Positions 1 to 7,030 of a stretch of DNA of 64,000 nt are shown here, piece by piece. A program made the position numbers and the translations under genes. Each line of letters starts with the position of its first letter. Position 1 is the stretch's first letter. The DNA is from Tropicimonas sp. IMCC6043 (lineage in GTDB: Bacteria > Pseudomonadota > Alphaproteobacteria > Rhodobacterales > Rhodobacteraceae): positions 124,001 to 188,000 of the forward strand of contig NZ_SELO01000002.1 of NCBI RefSeq assembly GCF_004146235.1, read 5' to 3'. Below the pieces are notes generated by a model, which made no database searches, had not been told where the DNA came from, and worked only from the letters and a program-made list of their open reading frames with translations.

Positions 1-34
1 CCGGCCGCGGCCTGTCTCAGCGGGCCGCGGCCGG
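1..34 (-). terminator. GC hairpin downstream of the small secreted-protein gene
   Basis: A perfect 12-bp stem (1-12 with 23-34) encloses a 10-nt loop. It lies about 50 bp beyond the stop of the minus-strand gene at 84-806, so it may be that operon's terminator. Any U-tract would fall outside the window, so termination is an inference. Confidence 0.4.
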
Positions 35-83
35 CGATCTGTTTAGACGGGCGCCGGATATGCTCGTATCGGGGAAAGAACGC

Positions 84-806
84 TCAGGCGGCTTCCTCGT
101 GGTCGTGCCCATCTTCTCCGTCACCACCACTGCCTTTCTTCGCCTTCCCCTGATCGTGGCCTTGGCTGTTGCCTTGGCCCTGGCCGTGACCTTGGCCGTT
201 GCCTTGGCCGTAGCAGTTTCCCTTGCCTTTCCCCTGGCCATGGCCCTGATCCTCGCCGTCATGGCCACCGCCATGACCTGGCTCTTCAGGCTCGGTCGTG
301 GGGTCGGGCTCAGTGGTAGGGTCAGGCTCGGTCGTCGGGTCGGGCTCGGTCGTCGGCTCCGTAACTGGGGTCGAGACGGGCGTCGGCGTGACCGCAGCCG
401 GGGCTGGCGTGGCAGCGGCAGGCGCGCTTGTTGGTGCGGCACTAACCTCTCTACCCGAACCGCCGCCACGTTCATCAGTGGCCCGGTCACGGCCGTCGCG
501 GACTGGCGCGGACCTCAGCGAGGCCGTCGGCAGATCCGTGATGGCAACCGCAAGACCCACGCAGGACGACTCGAACCCGTCGACGAGGTCGAGAAAGTCC
601 GACCGTCGCTGCAGATAGGTCACGGCGCCCCGAGTGATTGCGCCGCAGTTGCACAGGGCGTTCTCCTTGCCCTGGGAAATGGCGGCCCGAACGTAGTCGC
701 GTGTGCAGGCTTGGTTGGTTTGCGCATTCGCGTTGCTTCCCGGCACGAACAAGGCAAGTACCAATATCGCTCCGGAAACTGTTCCAAAAAGATGACTTCT
801 GGTCAT
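84..806 (-). CDS. secreted low-complexity protein, function unknown
   Basis: The 240-residue product is not recognised. Residues 1-29 look like a Sec signal peptide ending in an Ala-Asn-Ala type site. A compact domain at about 30-90 holds four cysteines (two as CNC), which could form disulfides. Next come an Ala/Pro/Thr linker, four copies of a Thr-Thr-Glu-Pro-Asp-Pro type repeat, and a C-terminal tail rich in Gly, Gln, His and Asp. Such composition is typical of extracellular, possibly cation-binding proteins, but no function can be assigned. It follows the larger secreted-protein gene on the same strand after 68 bp, so the two are probably cotranscribed. Confidence 0.6.
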   Translation of the reverse strand: MTRSHLFGTVSGAILVLALFVPGSNANAQTNQACTRDYVRAAISQGKENALCNCGAITRGAVTYLQRRSDFLDLVDGFESSCVGLAVAITDLPTASLRSAPVRDGRDRATDERGGGSGREVSAAPTSAPAAATPAPAAVTPTPVSTPVTEPTTEPDPTTEPDPTTEPDPTTEPEEPGHGGGHDGEDQGHGQGKGKGNCYGQGNGQGHGQGQGNSQGHDQGKAKKGSGGDGEDGHDHEEAA

Positions 807-874
807 TTCAGCCTCTCTTTTCCAAATTGCCCAGGGCCGGCGGCGCAGCTGGCAGCCGCCGGCACCAATCGCGT

Positions 875-2416
875 CTAGTTCGTTGCAGAGTGAGACAGGT
901 CCTCCGGGATGGCATATTCATGGATAAACTCGATCACGGCGCGCGCATCGTCGGCTGCGAGCGTGTAGGCATCGAGAGTGCCGCTTCCGCTTACGTCGTC
1001 TCCCTCGAAAACTTCGAGATAGACATCGACGCTTTTCTCCACCCAGACGCCGTCCTCGAAGACAAGGACATCCACCATCACGCCGCCATAGGTATCCGAA
1101 CGGTCATAGCTGAAGTCCGAATAGTCGATGTTGGCATAGGTGACGCTGTCGATCGTCTCGGTCTCAATGCCAAGGAAGGCATCGATATAGGCGATCTGGT
1201 CGGCGGTGAGTTCGCCCGACTTGTCAGTGGCCGCAGCGAGAAATGCGGTCGAGTAGGCGAGGTCCTCGGCTGTGAGCTGACCGTCGATCAGGAAGTCGAA
1301 CTCATCACCCGGCAGATCGCCGACACCCGGGATCGTGCCCTCTGTCAGAAGGGCGACATAGATCGCCAGGTTCTCGAGCGGCGAGTCGATCGTCTTGGCC
1401 TCTCCGTCGATGGTGAGCACCAGCCTGCCCGCGGCGTCGGTCGTGATCTCGTCCGCATCTTTCAGCACCGCAACAACCTCGTCCTCGCGCGTGCTGAGGA
1501 CATGGGACGGGGACCGCCCCACATTCAGCCGGCCGATCTCGACTTCCTGTGCGAGGTCTTCGTCGATCGGCATGCCCTCCTCGTCGAGCGGGATCAGGTT
1601 GCCGTCAGCGTCCACCGGCTGAACCCAGATGGTCGGGGAGCCGGAAATCACCACAGGCTCTCCGTCGACAAGCACCGGGTCGCCGAGATCATCGACTTCC
1701 ACGAGCAGGTCGCTGCCATCAATGTCCACCAGCCGGACCAGGATGCCGTCGCTGGTGATCAGGATCGGTGTGCCGTCGTCGTAGCGGGCAATCACCCAGA
1801 GGTCGCCGAAGAGATCGCCCTTCCTGTCCGCCGCGCTGTCGGGCTTGCCGCCTCCGGTGGTCGGGCCGCCCGGGACGCCGGCCCATTCCGGTCGGTCGGA
1901 GTCACTGTCGTCGTCGCTCTCTCTTACAACCGGCCGCAGAGATTGAGCCGGGGCATTCCCTCCGCCGCCGCCCCTTGCTGCGGATTTGCCTTTACTGGAC
2001 GGCGCCTTGCTGGGAGCAACATAGACCGGCGCCTTGGGAGCGCTTTCTGTTGCCGCCTTGTCGTGGGAACTGCCGCGGCTGGATTCACGATCCTCGCCAC
2101 CGCCGGAGCGGCCACGATCCGATGAATCCCCGCGGCCCGACGCGCCACCGCGATCGGTCGATCCGCCGTGGTCGGACGGTTCGTCATGATCGGACGATTC
2201 GCCATGATCCGTTGCAGACGATCCGCCGCGCGATTCCGCGCGCCCGGCACCTCCTCTGCCATTTCCCCCAGAATCGTCTCCCTGTCTGCCAGCGGCGCTG
2301 GCAAAGGAGAGGTCGAATTGGCTGAGATCAACGGGGGCTGCAGCGAATACAAATGTCGCTGCGCTGCCCAACAGCAACGTCTTGAAAAGCAATTGGGATT
2401 TTCTGGGTCTGGTCAT
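875..2416 (-). CDS. large acidic secreted protein, function unknown
   Basis: The start is the ATG at 2416, which has an AGGAGG at about 2421-2426; the reading frame runs further upstream without support. The product has 513 residues. It begins with a basic N-terminus and a hydrophobic segment that resemble a signal peptide. A long Ser/Gly/Asp/Arg low-complexity region follows (about 40-190). The rest is an acidic region with many short Asp-Gly turns (for example DIDGSD, DDLGD, DADG), which suggests a calcium-binding or adhesive extracellular protein. No catalytic motif is visible. It probably forms an operon with the smaller secreted protein downstream. Confidence 0.6.
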   Translation of the reverse strand: MTRPRKSQLLFKTLLLGSAATFVFAAAPVDLSQFDLSFASAAGRQGDDSGGNGRGGAGRAESRGGSSATDHGESSDHDEPSDHGGSTDRGGASGRGDSSDRGRSGGGEDRESSRGSSHDKAATESAPKAPVYVAPSKAPSSKGKSAARGGGGGNAPAQSLRPVVRESDDDSDSDRPEWAGVPGGPTTGGGKPDSAADRKGDLFGDLWVIARYDDGTPILITSDGILVRLVDIDGSDLLVEVDDLGDPVLVDGEPVVISGSPTIWVQPVDADGNLIPLDEEGMPIDEDLAQEVEIGRLNVGRSPSHVLSTREDEVVAVLKDADEITTDAAGRLVLTIDGEAKTIDSPLENLAIYVALLTEGTIPGVGDLPGDEFDFLIDGQLTAEDLAYSTAFLAAATDKSGELTADQIAYIDAFLGIETETIDSVTYANIDYSDFSYDRSDTYGGVMVDVLVFEDGVWVEKSVDVYLEVFEGDDVSGSGTLDAYTLAADDARAVIEFIHEYAIPEDLSHSATN

Positions 2417-2903
2417 CACATCCTCCTGCCCTTTGGGGGGACACTCCGATGTGCGCTTTCTGTCGGCGCATCGAAGCGCCATGCAGCGAATGCGAGGGGC
2501 GAGACACTTGAACCGTTGCCACACCCACCATTGGCAACAGGCATCCCTCGCACCCGCCAATGAACTGTAATGTATGTATCAAATACTTAACATAACTGGT
2601 TAAAAAATTAATGATTTAGGTCATTTTACACAGGTGTAACCTATCTTTTTTGACATCCAGAGAATCATGAAGGTTTACGGCTAGGAGACGATCGGGTCGG
2701 CGCGTCCCACCATCGCGACCATTGGAGAGGTCCGACCAGCGCTTAGCCTTGGCAAATGAGTCCATGGCGACATCGCTCGGAGACGGTGTACGCAAGAGGG
2801 AACCGTGGTGCCGACCGTGGCCCGCGGCTATCCAACAGTTCTAATTGAATGTGCAGAAGACCGGCCCAATCGTTGGGCTTCACCGACTCCGCGCCCCTCC
2901 ATC
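2417..2903. promoter_or_regulatory. AT-rich intergenic region with a 14-bp palindrome
   Basis: This 487-bp stretch holds no convincing gene. About 2570-2660 is strikingly AT-rich for this genome and carries TTAA words at 2587, 2600 and 2608. It also has a perfect inverted repeat, TTACAC-AG-GTGTAA, at 2626-2639. It lies upstream of the secreted-protein operon (start 2416) and is the likely site of its promoter and a regulator-binding site. The part at 2660-2903, downstream of the isomerase gene, shows nothing recognisable and does not look like a remnant rpiB. Confidence 0.4.
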
Positions 2904-3671
2904 TCAGATCACTGCCGAGCAACGCGCGAGGATATCGAGATATCCCTCGACCTGCCAGGCCGACCGACCGATGAACAGCCCGTCGATCGACGGGCAACCG
3001 ATCAGTTCCTCGCAGTTACCCGGATTGACCGAGCCGCCGTAGAGGCAGGGCACACGGCGCCCCAGCACATCTCCGGCGACATCGATGATCTCGGCCTGGC
3101 GGGCGTCTGCATAGTCCGATGTCGCCGGAATGCCGTTAACTCCGATCGCCCAGACCGGCTCGTAGGCGAGCAGGATCGTTGCCGCCTTTTCGTCTCCCTC
3201 AAGCAGCGCCAGCGCCCCGCGGACCTCCGCCGAGAGCACCTCCTGCGCCCGCCCCGCCTCGCGCTCCTCCAGCGTCTCGCCGATGCAGAGCAGCGGGATC
3301 AGTCCGTGGCGCACCGCGGCGGCGACCTTGAGCCCTGTCGTCTCGATCGTCTCGCCGAAATTGTGCCGCCGCTCGGAATGGCCGATCTCGACGATGTCGA
3401 GATGGCAGTCAGTCAGCATTACTGGCGAGATCTCGCCGGTCCAGGCGCCGGCATCCTCCCAGTGCATGTTCTGCGCCCCGACCTTCACAGACGTTTCCGC
3501 AAGGATTTCCTTGACCTCCCGTACCGCCGTAAAGGGTGGGATCACGAAACGCTGGATTCGTGCATCGCGCGCCGCGTCGGCCGCGGCCAGCGCCTCGGCA
3601 AAGGCGCGCGCCTCGGCAAGCGTCTTGTTCATCTTCCAGCTGGTGCCGATCCAGAAGGCTGCGTCGGTCAT
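2904..3671 (-). CDS. eryH: L-erythrulose-1-phosphate isomerase (triosephosphate isomerase family)
   Basis: This is a 255-residue TIM-barrel protein. The triosephosphate isomerase catalytic residues are present: Lys13 in a TSWKMN motif, His98 in GHSERR and Glu171 in AYEPVWAIG. The phosphate-binding YGGSVNPGN segment is also there. The TSW variant of the N-terminal motif and the overall sequence match the erythritol-pathway EryH/TpiB enzymes, which interconvert L-erythrulose-1-phosphate and D-erythrulose-4-phosphate, better than glycolytic TpiA. Its ATG overlaps the stop of the DeoR-type regulator by 4 bp, an arrangement known from erythritol loci. The usual partner rpiB (eryI) is not downstream. 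A role as ordinary TpiA cannot be excluded from sequence alone. Confidence 0.85.
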   Translation of the reverse strand: MTDAAFWIGTSWKMNKTLAEARAFAEALAAADAARDARIQRFVIPPFTAVREVKEILAETSVKVGAQNMHWEDAGAWTGEISPVMLTDCHLDIVEIGHSERRHNFGETIETTGLKVAAAVRHGLIPLLCIGETLEEREAGRAQEVLSAEVRGALALLEGDEKAATILLAYEPVWAIGVNGIPATSDYADARQAEIIDVAGDVLGRRVPCLYGGSVNPGNCEELIGCPSIDGLFIGRSAWQVEGYLDILARCSAVI

Positions 3672-4441
3672 TGTATCAGGTCCCCTGCGATGTTCAGTTC
3701 AATCCCCGCCTCGCGCAGTTCGCCGAGACAGGAGCCACCGGGATCCGCATCGGTCAGGATGGCGTCGAATTCGCCAAGCTCGGCCATGACATGCAGGGCC
3801 GAATGGCCAAAGCGCTGGTGGCCGACGAGAAGATACCGCCGGCTCGCCGCCCGCATCATCGCCCGTTTCGCCCGTACCACCGCGTCATCCATGTGAAAGC
3901 TGACGAGGCCGGACACGGCCGGGCTCGATATGAAGGCGACATCGGCACGCAGCCGCGACAGGCTCTCCTCGGTCAGCAACCCGAAGAAGCCGTTGTATTT
4001 GGCCGAATAGCTGCCACCGAGCGCGATCAGGCCGATGCCGCGCTCGGACTGTAGCGCCTCGATCACGGCAAAATTGTTGGTGATGACGGTAAGCGGGCGT
4101 CGTTCGACGAGCATGCCGCCCAGCACCGCGGCCATCGAGCCGTCGTTGACGATCACCGTTGCGCCCGGCTCGACAAGGTTCAGCGCGGCACGCGCCATGA
4201 GCTGCTTGGCCGCGCCGCCCTGTCGCTCGCGGAATCGGAAATCGCTCTCGAACTGGGTGCCGGTTTCGATCGTTGCCCCGCCGCGCACCTTGCGCAGCAC
4301 GCCGGCCTGTTCCAGATCGTCGAGGTCCCGGTGGATCGTCATGCGCGAAACGCCGAAATGTGTCGCCAGAGTTTCCAGCCCGACCGAGCCCTCCTGGACA
4401 AGCATGTCCATGATCTCCTGCCTGCGTACCTCTCGCTTCAC
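3668..4441 (-). CDS. DeoR/GlpR-family transcriptional regulator
   Basis: The chosen GTG start at 4441 has a GGAG 7 nt upstream and gives 257 residues, the usual size for this family; in-frame upstream codons add an atypical extension. An N-terminal winged helix with the family motif SRMTIHRDLDDLE is followed by a sugar-phosphate-sensing domain (about 75-230) containing VNDGSM and TNN motifs. Coupling to the EryH-like isomerase suggests it senses a tetrulose phosphate or related polyol metabolite and represses this small operon. The effector is an inference. Confidence 0.85.
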   Translation of the reverse strand: MKREVRRQEIMDMLVQEGSVGLETLATHFGVSRMTIHRDLDDLEQAGVLRKVRGGATIETGTQFESDFRFRERQGGAAKQLMARAALNLVEPGATVIVNDGSMAAVLGGMLVERRPLTVITNNFAVIEALQSERGIGLIALGGSYSAKYNGFFGLLTEESLSRLRADVAFISSPAVSGLVSFHMDDAVVRAKRAMMRAASRRYLLVGHQRFGHSALHVMAELGEFDAILTDADPGGSCLGELREAGIELNIAGDLIQ

Positions 4442-4901
4442 CAAACGTCTCCGTCCGAGCACGGCCGCATCCAGAGCCGCAAGCGACAATCTAGCCGGAA
4501 ACATCACAAAATCAACATGAAATTCGATTTTTTGTGGCATAAATTAGCAAAAGCGTCACGATAACGTATCAAACTCCCGCCCCGGGCCGACAGGGCAAAT
4601 CCGGTTTGCCTTTCTGCCAGGTGGGCCGAATGGGTCGAACGCAACGCCGCACCACGCGATCGGACATGCCGGCAGGATTGTCGGGTCAAAGCGTTTGCAT
4701 TTGTAGGGGAACGTGCTAAAGGCGGCGCAGTTTTCGGCTCGGTGCTCTCACGGTGGCGGGCCCGGGAAGGACTCCCGCGGCAGACGGGGCAGAGCCTCGC
4801 CACCGGGGCATGAATAAAAACGCCCGCACGGGCAAGGAGATACGCCCAGCCGGGCGCGGAGCAAGAACGGGCATGAATGCCCCAAAGGATGAGGAACTGA
4901 C
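4442..4901. other. intergenic region between deoR-type gene and acpP
   Basis: This 460-bp region separates divergent genes and must hold both promoters. A short AT-rich stretch lies at 4500-4565 next to the regulator gene. The part nearest acpP contains TTGCAT at 4695-4700 and GCTAAA at 4715-4720; their 14-bp spacing is too short for a confident promoter call. A small GCCCG/CGGGC-type hairpin sits near 4830. No RNA gene or small ORF was convincing. Confidence 0.3.
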
Positions 4902-5135
4902 ATGAGCGACATCGCCGATCGCGTGAAGAAGATTGTTGTGGAGCACCTGAGCGTCGAGGAAGACAAGGTCACCGACAGTGCGTCCTTCATCGATGATCTG
5001 GGCGCCGACAGCCTGGACACCGTCGAGCTGGTGATGGCATTCGAGGAAGAGTTCGGCATCGAGATCCCGGACGACGCGGCCGAGACGATCCAGACCTTCG
5101 GCGATGCGGTGAAGTTCATCACCGAAGCCTCCTGA
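4902..5135 (+). CDS. acpP: acyl carrier protein
   Basis: This 77-residue protein is the carrier of growing acyl chains in type II fatty-acid synthesis. The phosphopantetheine attachment site is in the motif [22 protein letters not shown], with the modified Ser in DSL. Acidic helices II and III are typical. It is a single-gene unit here, followed by a strong intrinsic terminator. The usual neighbours fabD, fabG and fabF are not adjacent in this window. Confidence 0.98.
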   Translation: MSDIADRVKKIVVEHLSVEEDKVTDSASFIDDLGADSLDTVELVMAFEEEFGIEIPDDAAETIQTFGDAVKFITEAS

Positions 5136-5161
5136 TCGCCACGCGATCCCACTCTGGGAAT

Positions 5162-5185
5162 GGCGCCCGTTTCGGGCGCCTTTTT
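5162..5185 (+). terminator. rho-independent terminator of acpP
   Basis: An 8-bp perfect stem (5162-5169 with 5173-5180) with a TTT loop is followed directly by five T residues. It starts 26 bp after the acpP stop codon. Confidence 0.9.
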
Positions 5186-5338
5186 CTTTGCCCGCTCTCC
5201 GGGGATGCTCCGCATCCCGAGGCGATGATGCCGCTAGCACGAAGAATCTTATGCTGCGCCGCAGCATCAGATTTGACCAACTGCGGTCCTCGGTTACCAT
5301 AGTCCGGTGTTCACATCTTCGCAGCGCGAGAGGCATGC

Positions 5339-6967
5339 ATGCCCAAGGCTCCCATTGACGTCAAACCCGACTGGTGGCGGGGCGCGGTGATCTACCAGAT
5401 CTACCCGCGCTCCTTCCAGGACAGCACCGACAGTGGCTCGGGCGATCTCGCCGGCATCACGCGGCGTCTCGATCATGTCGCTTCGCTTGGCGTCGACGCG
5501 ATATGGATCTCGCCATTCTTCACCTCTCCCCTGGCAGACATGGGCTATGACGTGTCCGACTTCTGCGCGGTGGACCCGTCCTTCGGCACGATGGCGGATT
5601 TTGACGCGCTGCTGGCCAAGGCGCACGCACTCGGGCTCCGGGTCATCATAGACCAGGCCTTCTCGCTCAGTTCGGACCAGCATCCCTGGTTCAGCGAGAG
5701 CCGCCGCAGCCGGGACAACGCCAAGTCGGACTGGTATGTCTGGGCCGATCCAAAGCCCGACGGTTCGCCACCGAACAACTGGCTCTCGGCCTTCGGCGGG
5801 CCGGCCTGGGAATGGGACGGGTTGCGCCGGCAATACTACCTGCACAACCTCCTGATCCAGCAGCCCGATCTCAACTTCCACAACCCGGCCGTGCAGGAGG
5901 CCGTGCTCGAGATCGTGCGCTTCTGGCTCGACCGCGGGGTGGACGGATTCCGGCTCAGCGTGTGCAACTATTACTTTCACGACCGCAAGCTTCGCTCCAA
6001 TCCCCCGCACCCGGTGGACAACAACCGAAAGCTGCCGGCCAACCCGTATGGCATGCAGCTCCACCTGCACGACAAGTCGCAACCGGAAAGCCTCGGCTAT
6101 CTCAAGCGCCTCCGGCTGCTGCTCGATCAGTATTCCTCTCGCATCTCGATCGGCGAGATCATCGCCGAGGAACGCACGCTGGAAGTAGTGTCCGACTATA
6201 CCGGAGGCGGCGACAAGCTGCACATGAGCTACACATTCGACCTGCTGTCGAGCGACGGAACGCCGACCCAGATTGCCAGCGCTATCGAGCGTTTCGAGGC
6301 CGCGGTGCCGGAGGGCTGGGTATGTTGGTCTCTCTCCAACCATGACGTGCCGCGGCATCTGACGCGCTGGCTACGACCGGGTGAGGACCCGACCCGCGTG
6401 GCCAAGCTCGCGGCGACGCTGCTGATGAGCCTTCGTGGCTCGATCTGCTTCTACCAGGGCGAGGAACTCGGGCTCGAGCAATCCGAGATCCCCTTCGAAA
6501 AGATGCAGGACCCACGTGGAATCCGCTTCTGGTCCGCCGACGAGGGCCGCGACGGTTGCCGCACGCCAATGCCCTGGGAGGCCGAGGCCGAGCATGCGGG
6601 TTTCTCCACTGTGGAACCTTGGTTGCCGCTCGATGCGCGCCACGCCGAACGGGCGGTGGACCAGCAGGGGGCGCCCGGCACCGTGCTCGACCACTATCGC
6701 CGGATGCTTGCCTTCCGGAAAGCGCATCCGGCGCTCGTCACCGGAGACATCCAGGTGCTCGAGGGGAGTGGCGACCTGCTCGCGTTCGACCGGATCGACG
6801 GCACCTCCCGGCTCCGGATGGTCTTCAACACAGGGCGCGACACGTTCGTCTACCGTCTGCCCGAAACCGCCCGGCTGCTCGCCCTGCCCGGTTTTCCGGA
6901 TGTCTCGGCAGAGACCGGTCACCTGAAAATGCCGCCGCGATCGGCGGCCTGCTGCCAGATCGACTGA
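5339..6967 (+). CDS. GH13 alpha-glucosidase-like protein lacking the catalytic nucleophile
   Basis: The 542-residue protein has the full fold of the AglA/oligo-1,6-glucosidase group of family GH13, starting with DWWRGAVIYQIYPRSFQD. The acid/base Glu (E273 in IGE) and the transition-state region (NHD, H335-D336) are intact. Two essential positions differ. The region I His is replaced by Leu110 (D105-QAFSL). The nucleophile Asp of region II (GFRxD) is Ser207 in GFRLSVCNYYFHD. The nucleotides read AGC at 5957-5959, in frame and with no sign of a frameshift. It is therefore probably a non-hydrolytic or altered GH13 protein, such as a sugar-binding or regulatory one. It stands alone, with no adjacent transporter genes. 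Confidence 0.85.
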   Translation: MPKAPIDVKPDWWRGAVIYQIYPRSFQDSTDSGSGDLAGITRRLDHVASLGVDAIWISPFFTSPLADMGYDVSDFCAVDPSFGTMADFDALLAKAHALGLRVIIDQAFSLSSDQHPWFSESRRSRDNAKSDWYVWADPKPDGSPPNNWLSAFGGPAWEWDGLRRQYYLHNLLIQQPDLNFHNPAVQEAVLEIVRFWLDRGVDGFRLSVCNYYFHDRKLRSNPPHPVDNNRKLPANPYGMQLHLHDKSQPESLGYLKRLRLLLDQYSSRISIGEIIAEERTLEVVSDYTGGGDKLHMSYTFDLLSSDGTPTQIASAIERFEAAVPEGWVCWSLSNHDVPRHLTRWLRPGEDPTRVAKLAATLLMSLRGSICFYQGEELGLEQSEIPFEKMQDPRGIRFWSADEGRDGCRTPMPWEAEAEHAGFSTVEPWLPLDARHAERAVDQQGAPGTVLDHYRRMLAFRKAHPALVTGDIQVLEGSGDLLAFDRIDGTSRLRMVFNTGRDTFVYRLPETARLLALPGFPDVSAETGHLKMPPRSAACCQID

Positions 6968-7030
6968 CCGCTACTGGCGCGACGGTCGCTGAGAGCCGGG
7001 TGACGGGCTTTCCGGCCTGCCCGGAAAGGC

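Noticed and set aside
2587-2611. TTAA words as a CtrA-type TTAA-N7-TTAA site
   Set aside because: The spacings are 9 and 4 bases, not 7.
2743-2997. 84-codon minus-strand frame downstream of the eryH-like gene, considered as an rpiB remnant
   Set aside because: It overlaps the end of the isomerase gene and has no RpiB motif or other recognisable pattern.
4695-4720. TTGCAT and GCTAAA as the acpP promoter
   Set aside because: Spacing of 14 bp is too short for a normal sigma-70-type promoter; it is only noted under the intergenic region.
5294-6358. Long open frame opposite the GH13 gene (and similar long frames opposite smc, cobN and the ABC operon)
   Set aside because: It is a mirror of a well-supported gene in GC-rich DNA, where the opposite strand stays open. 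It lacks a ribosome site and any recognisable domain.
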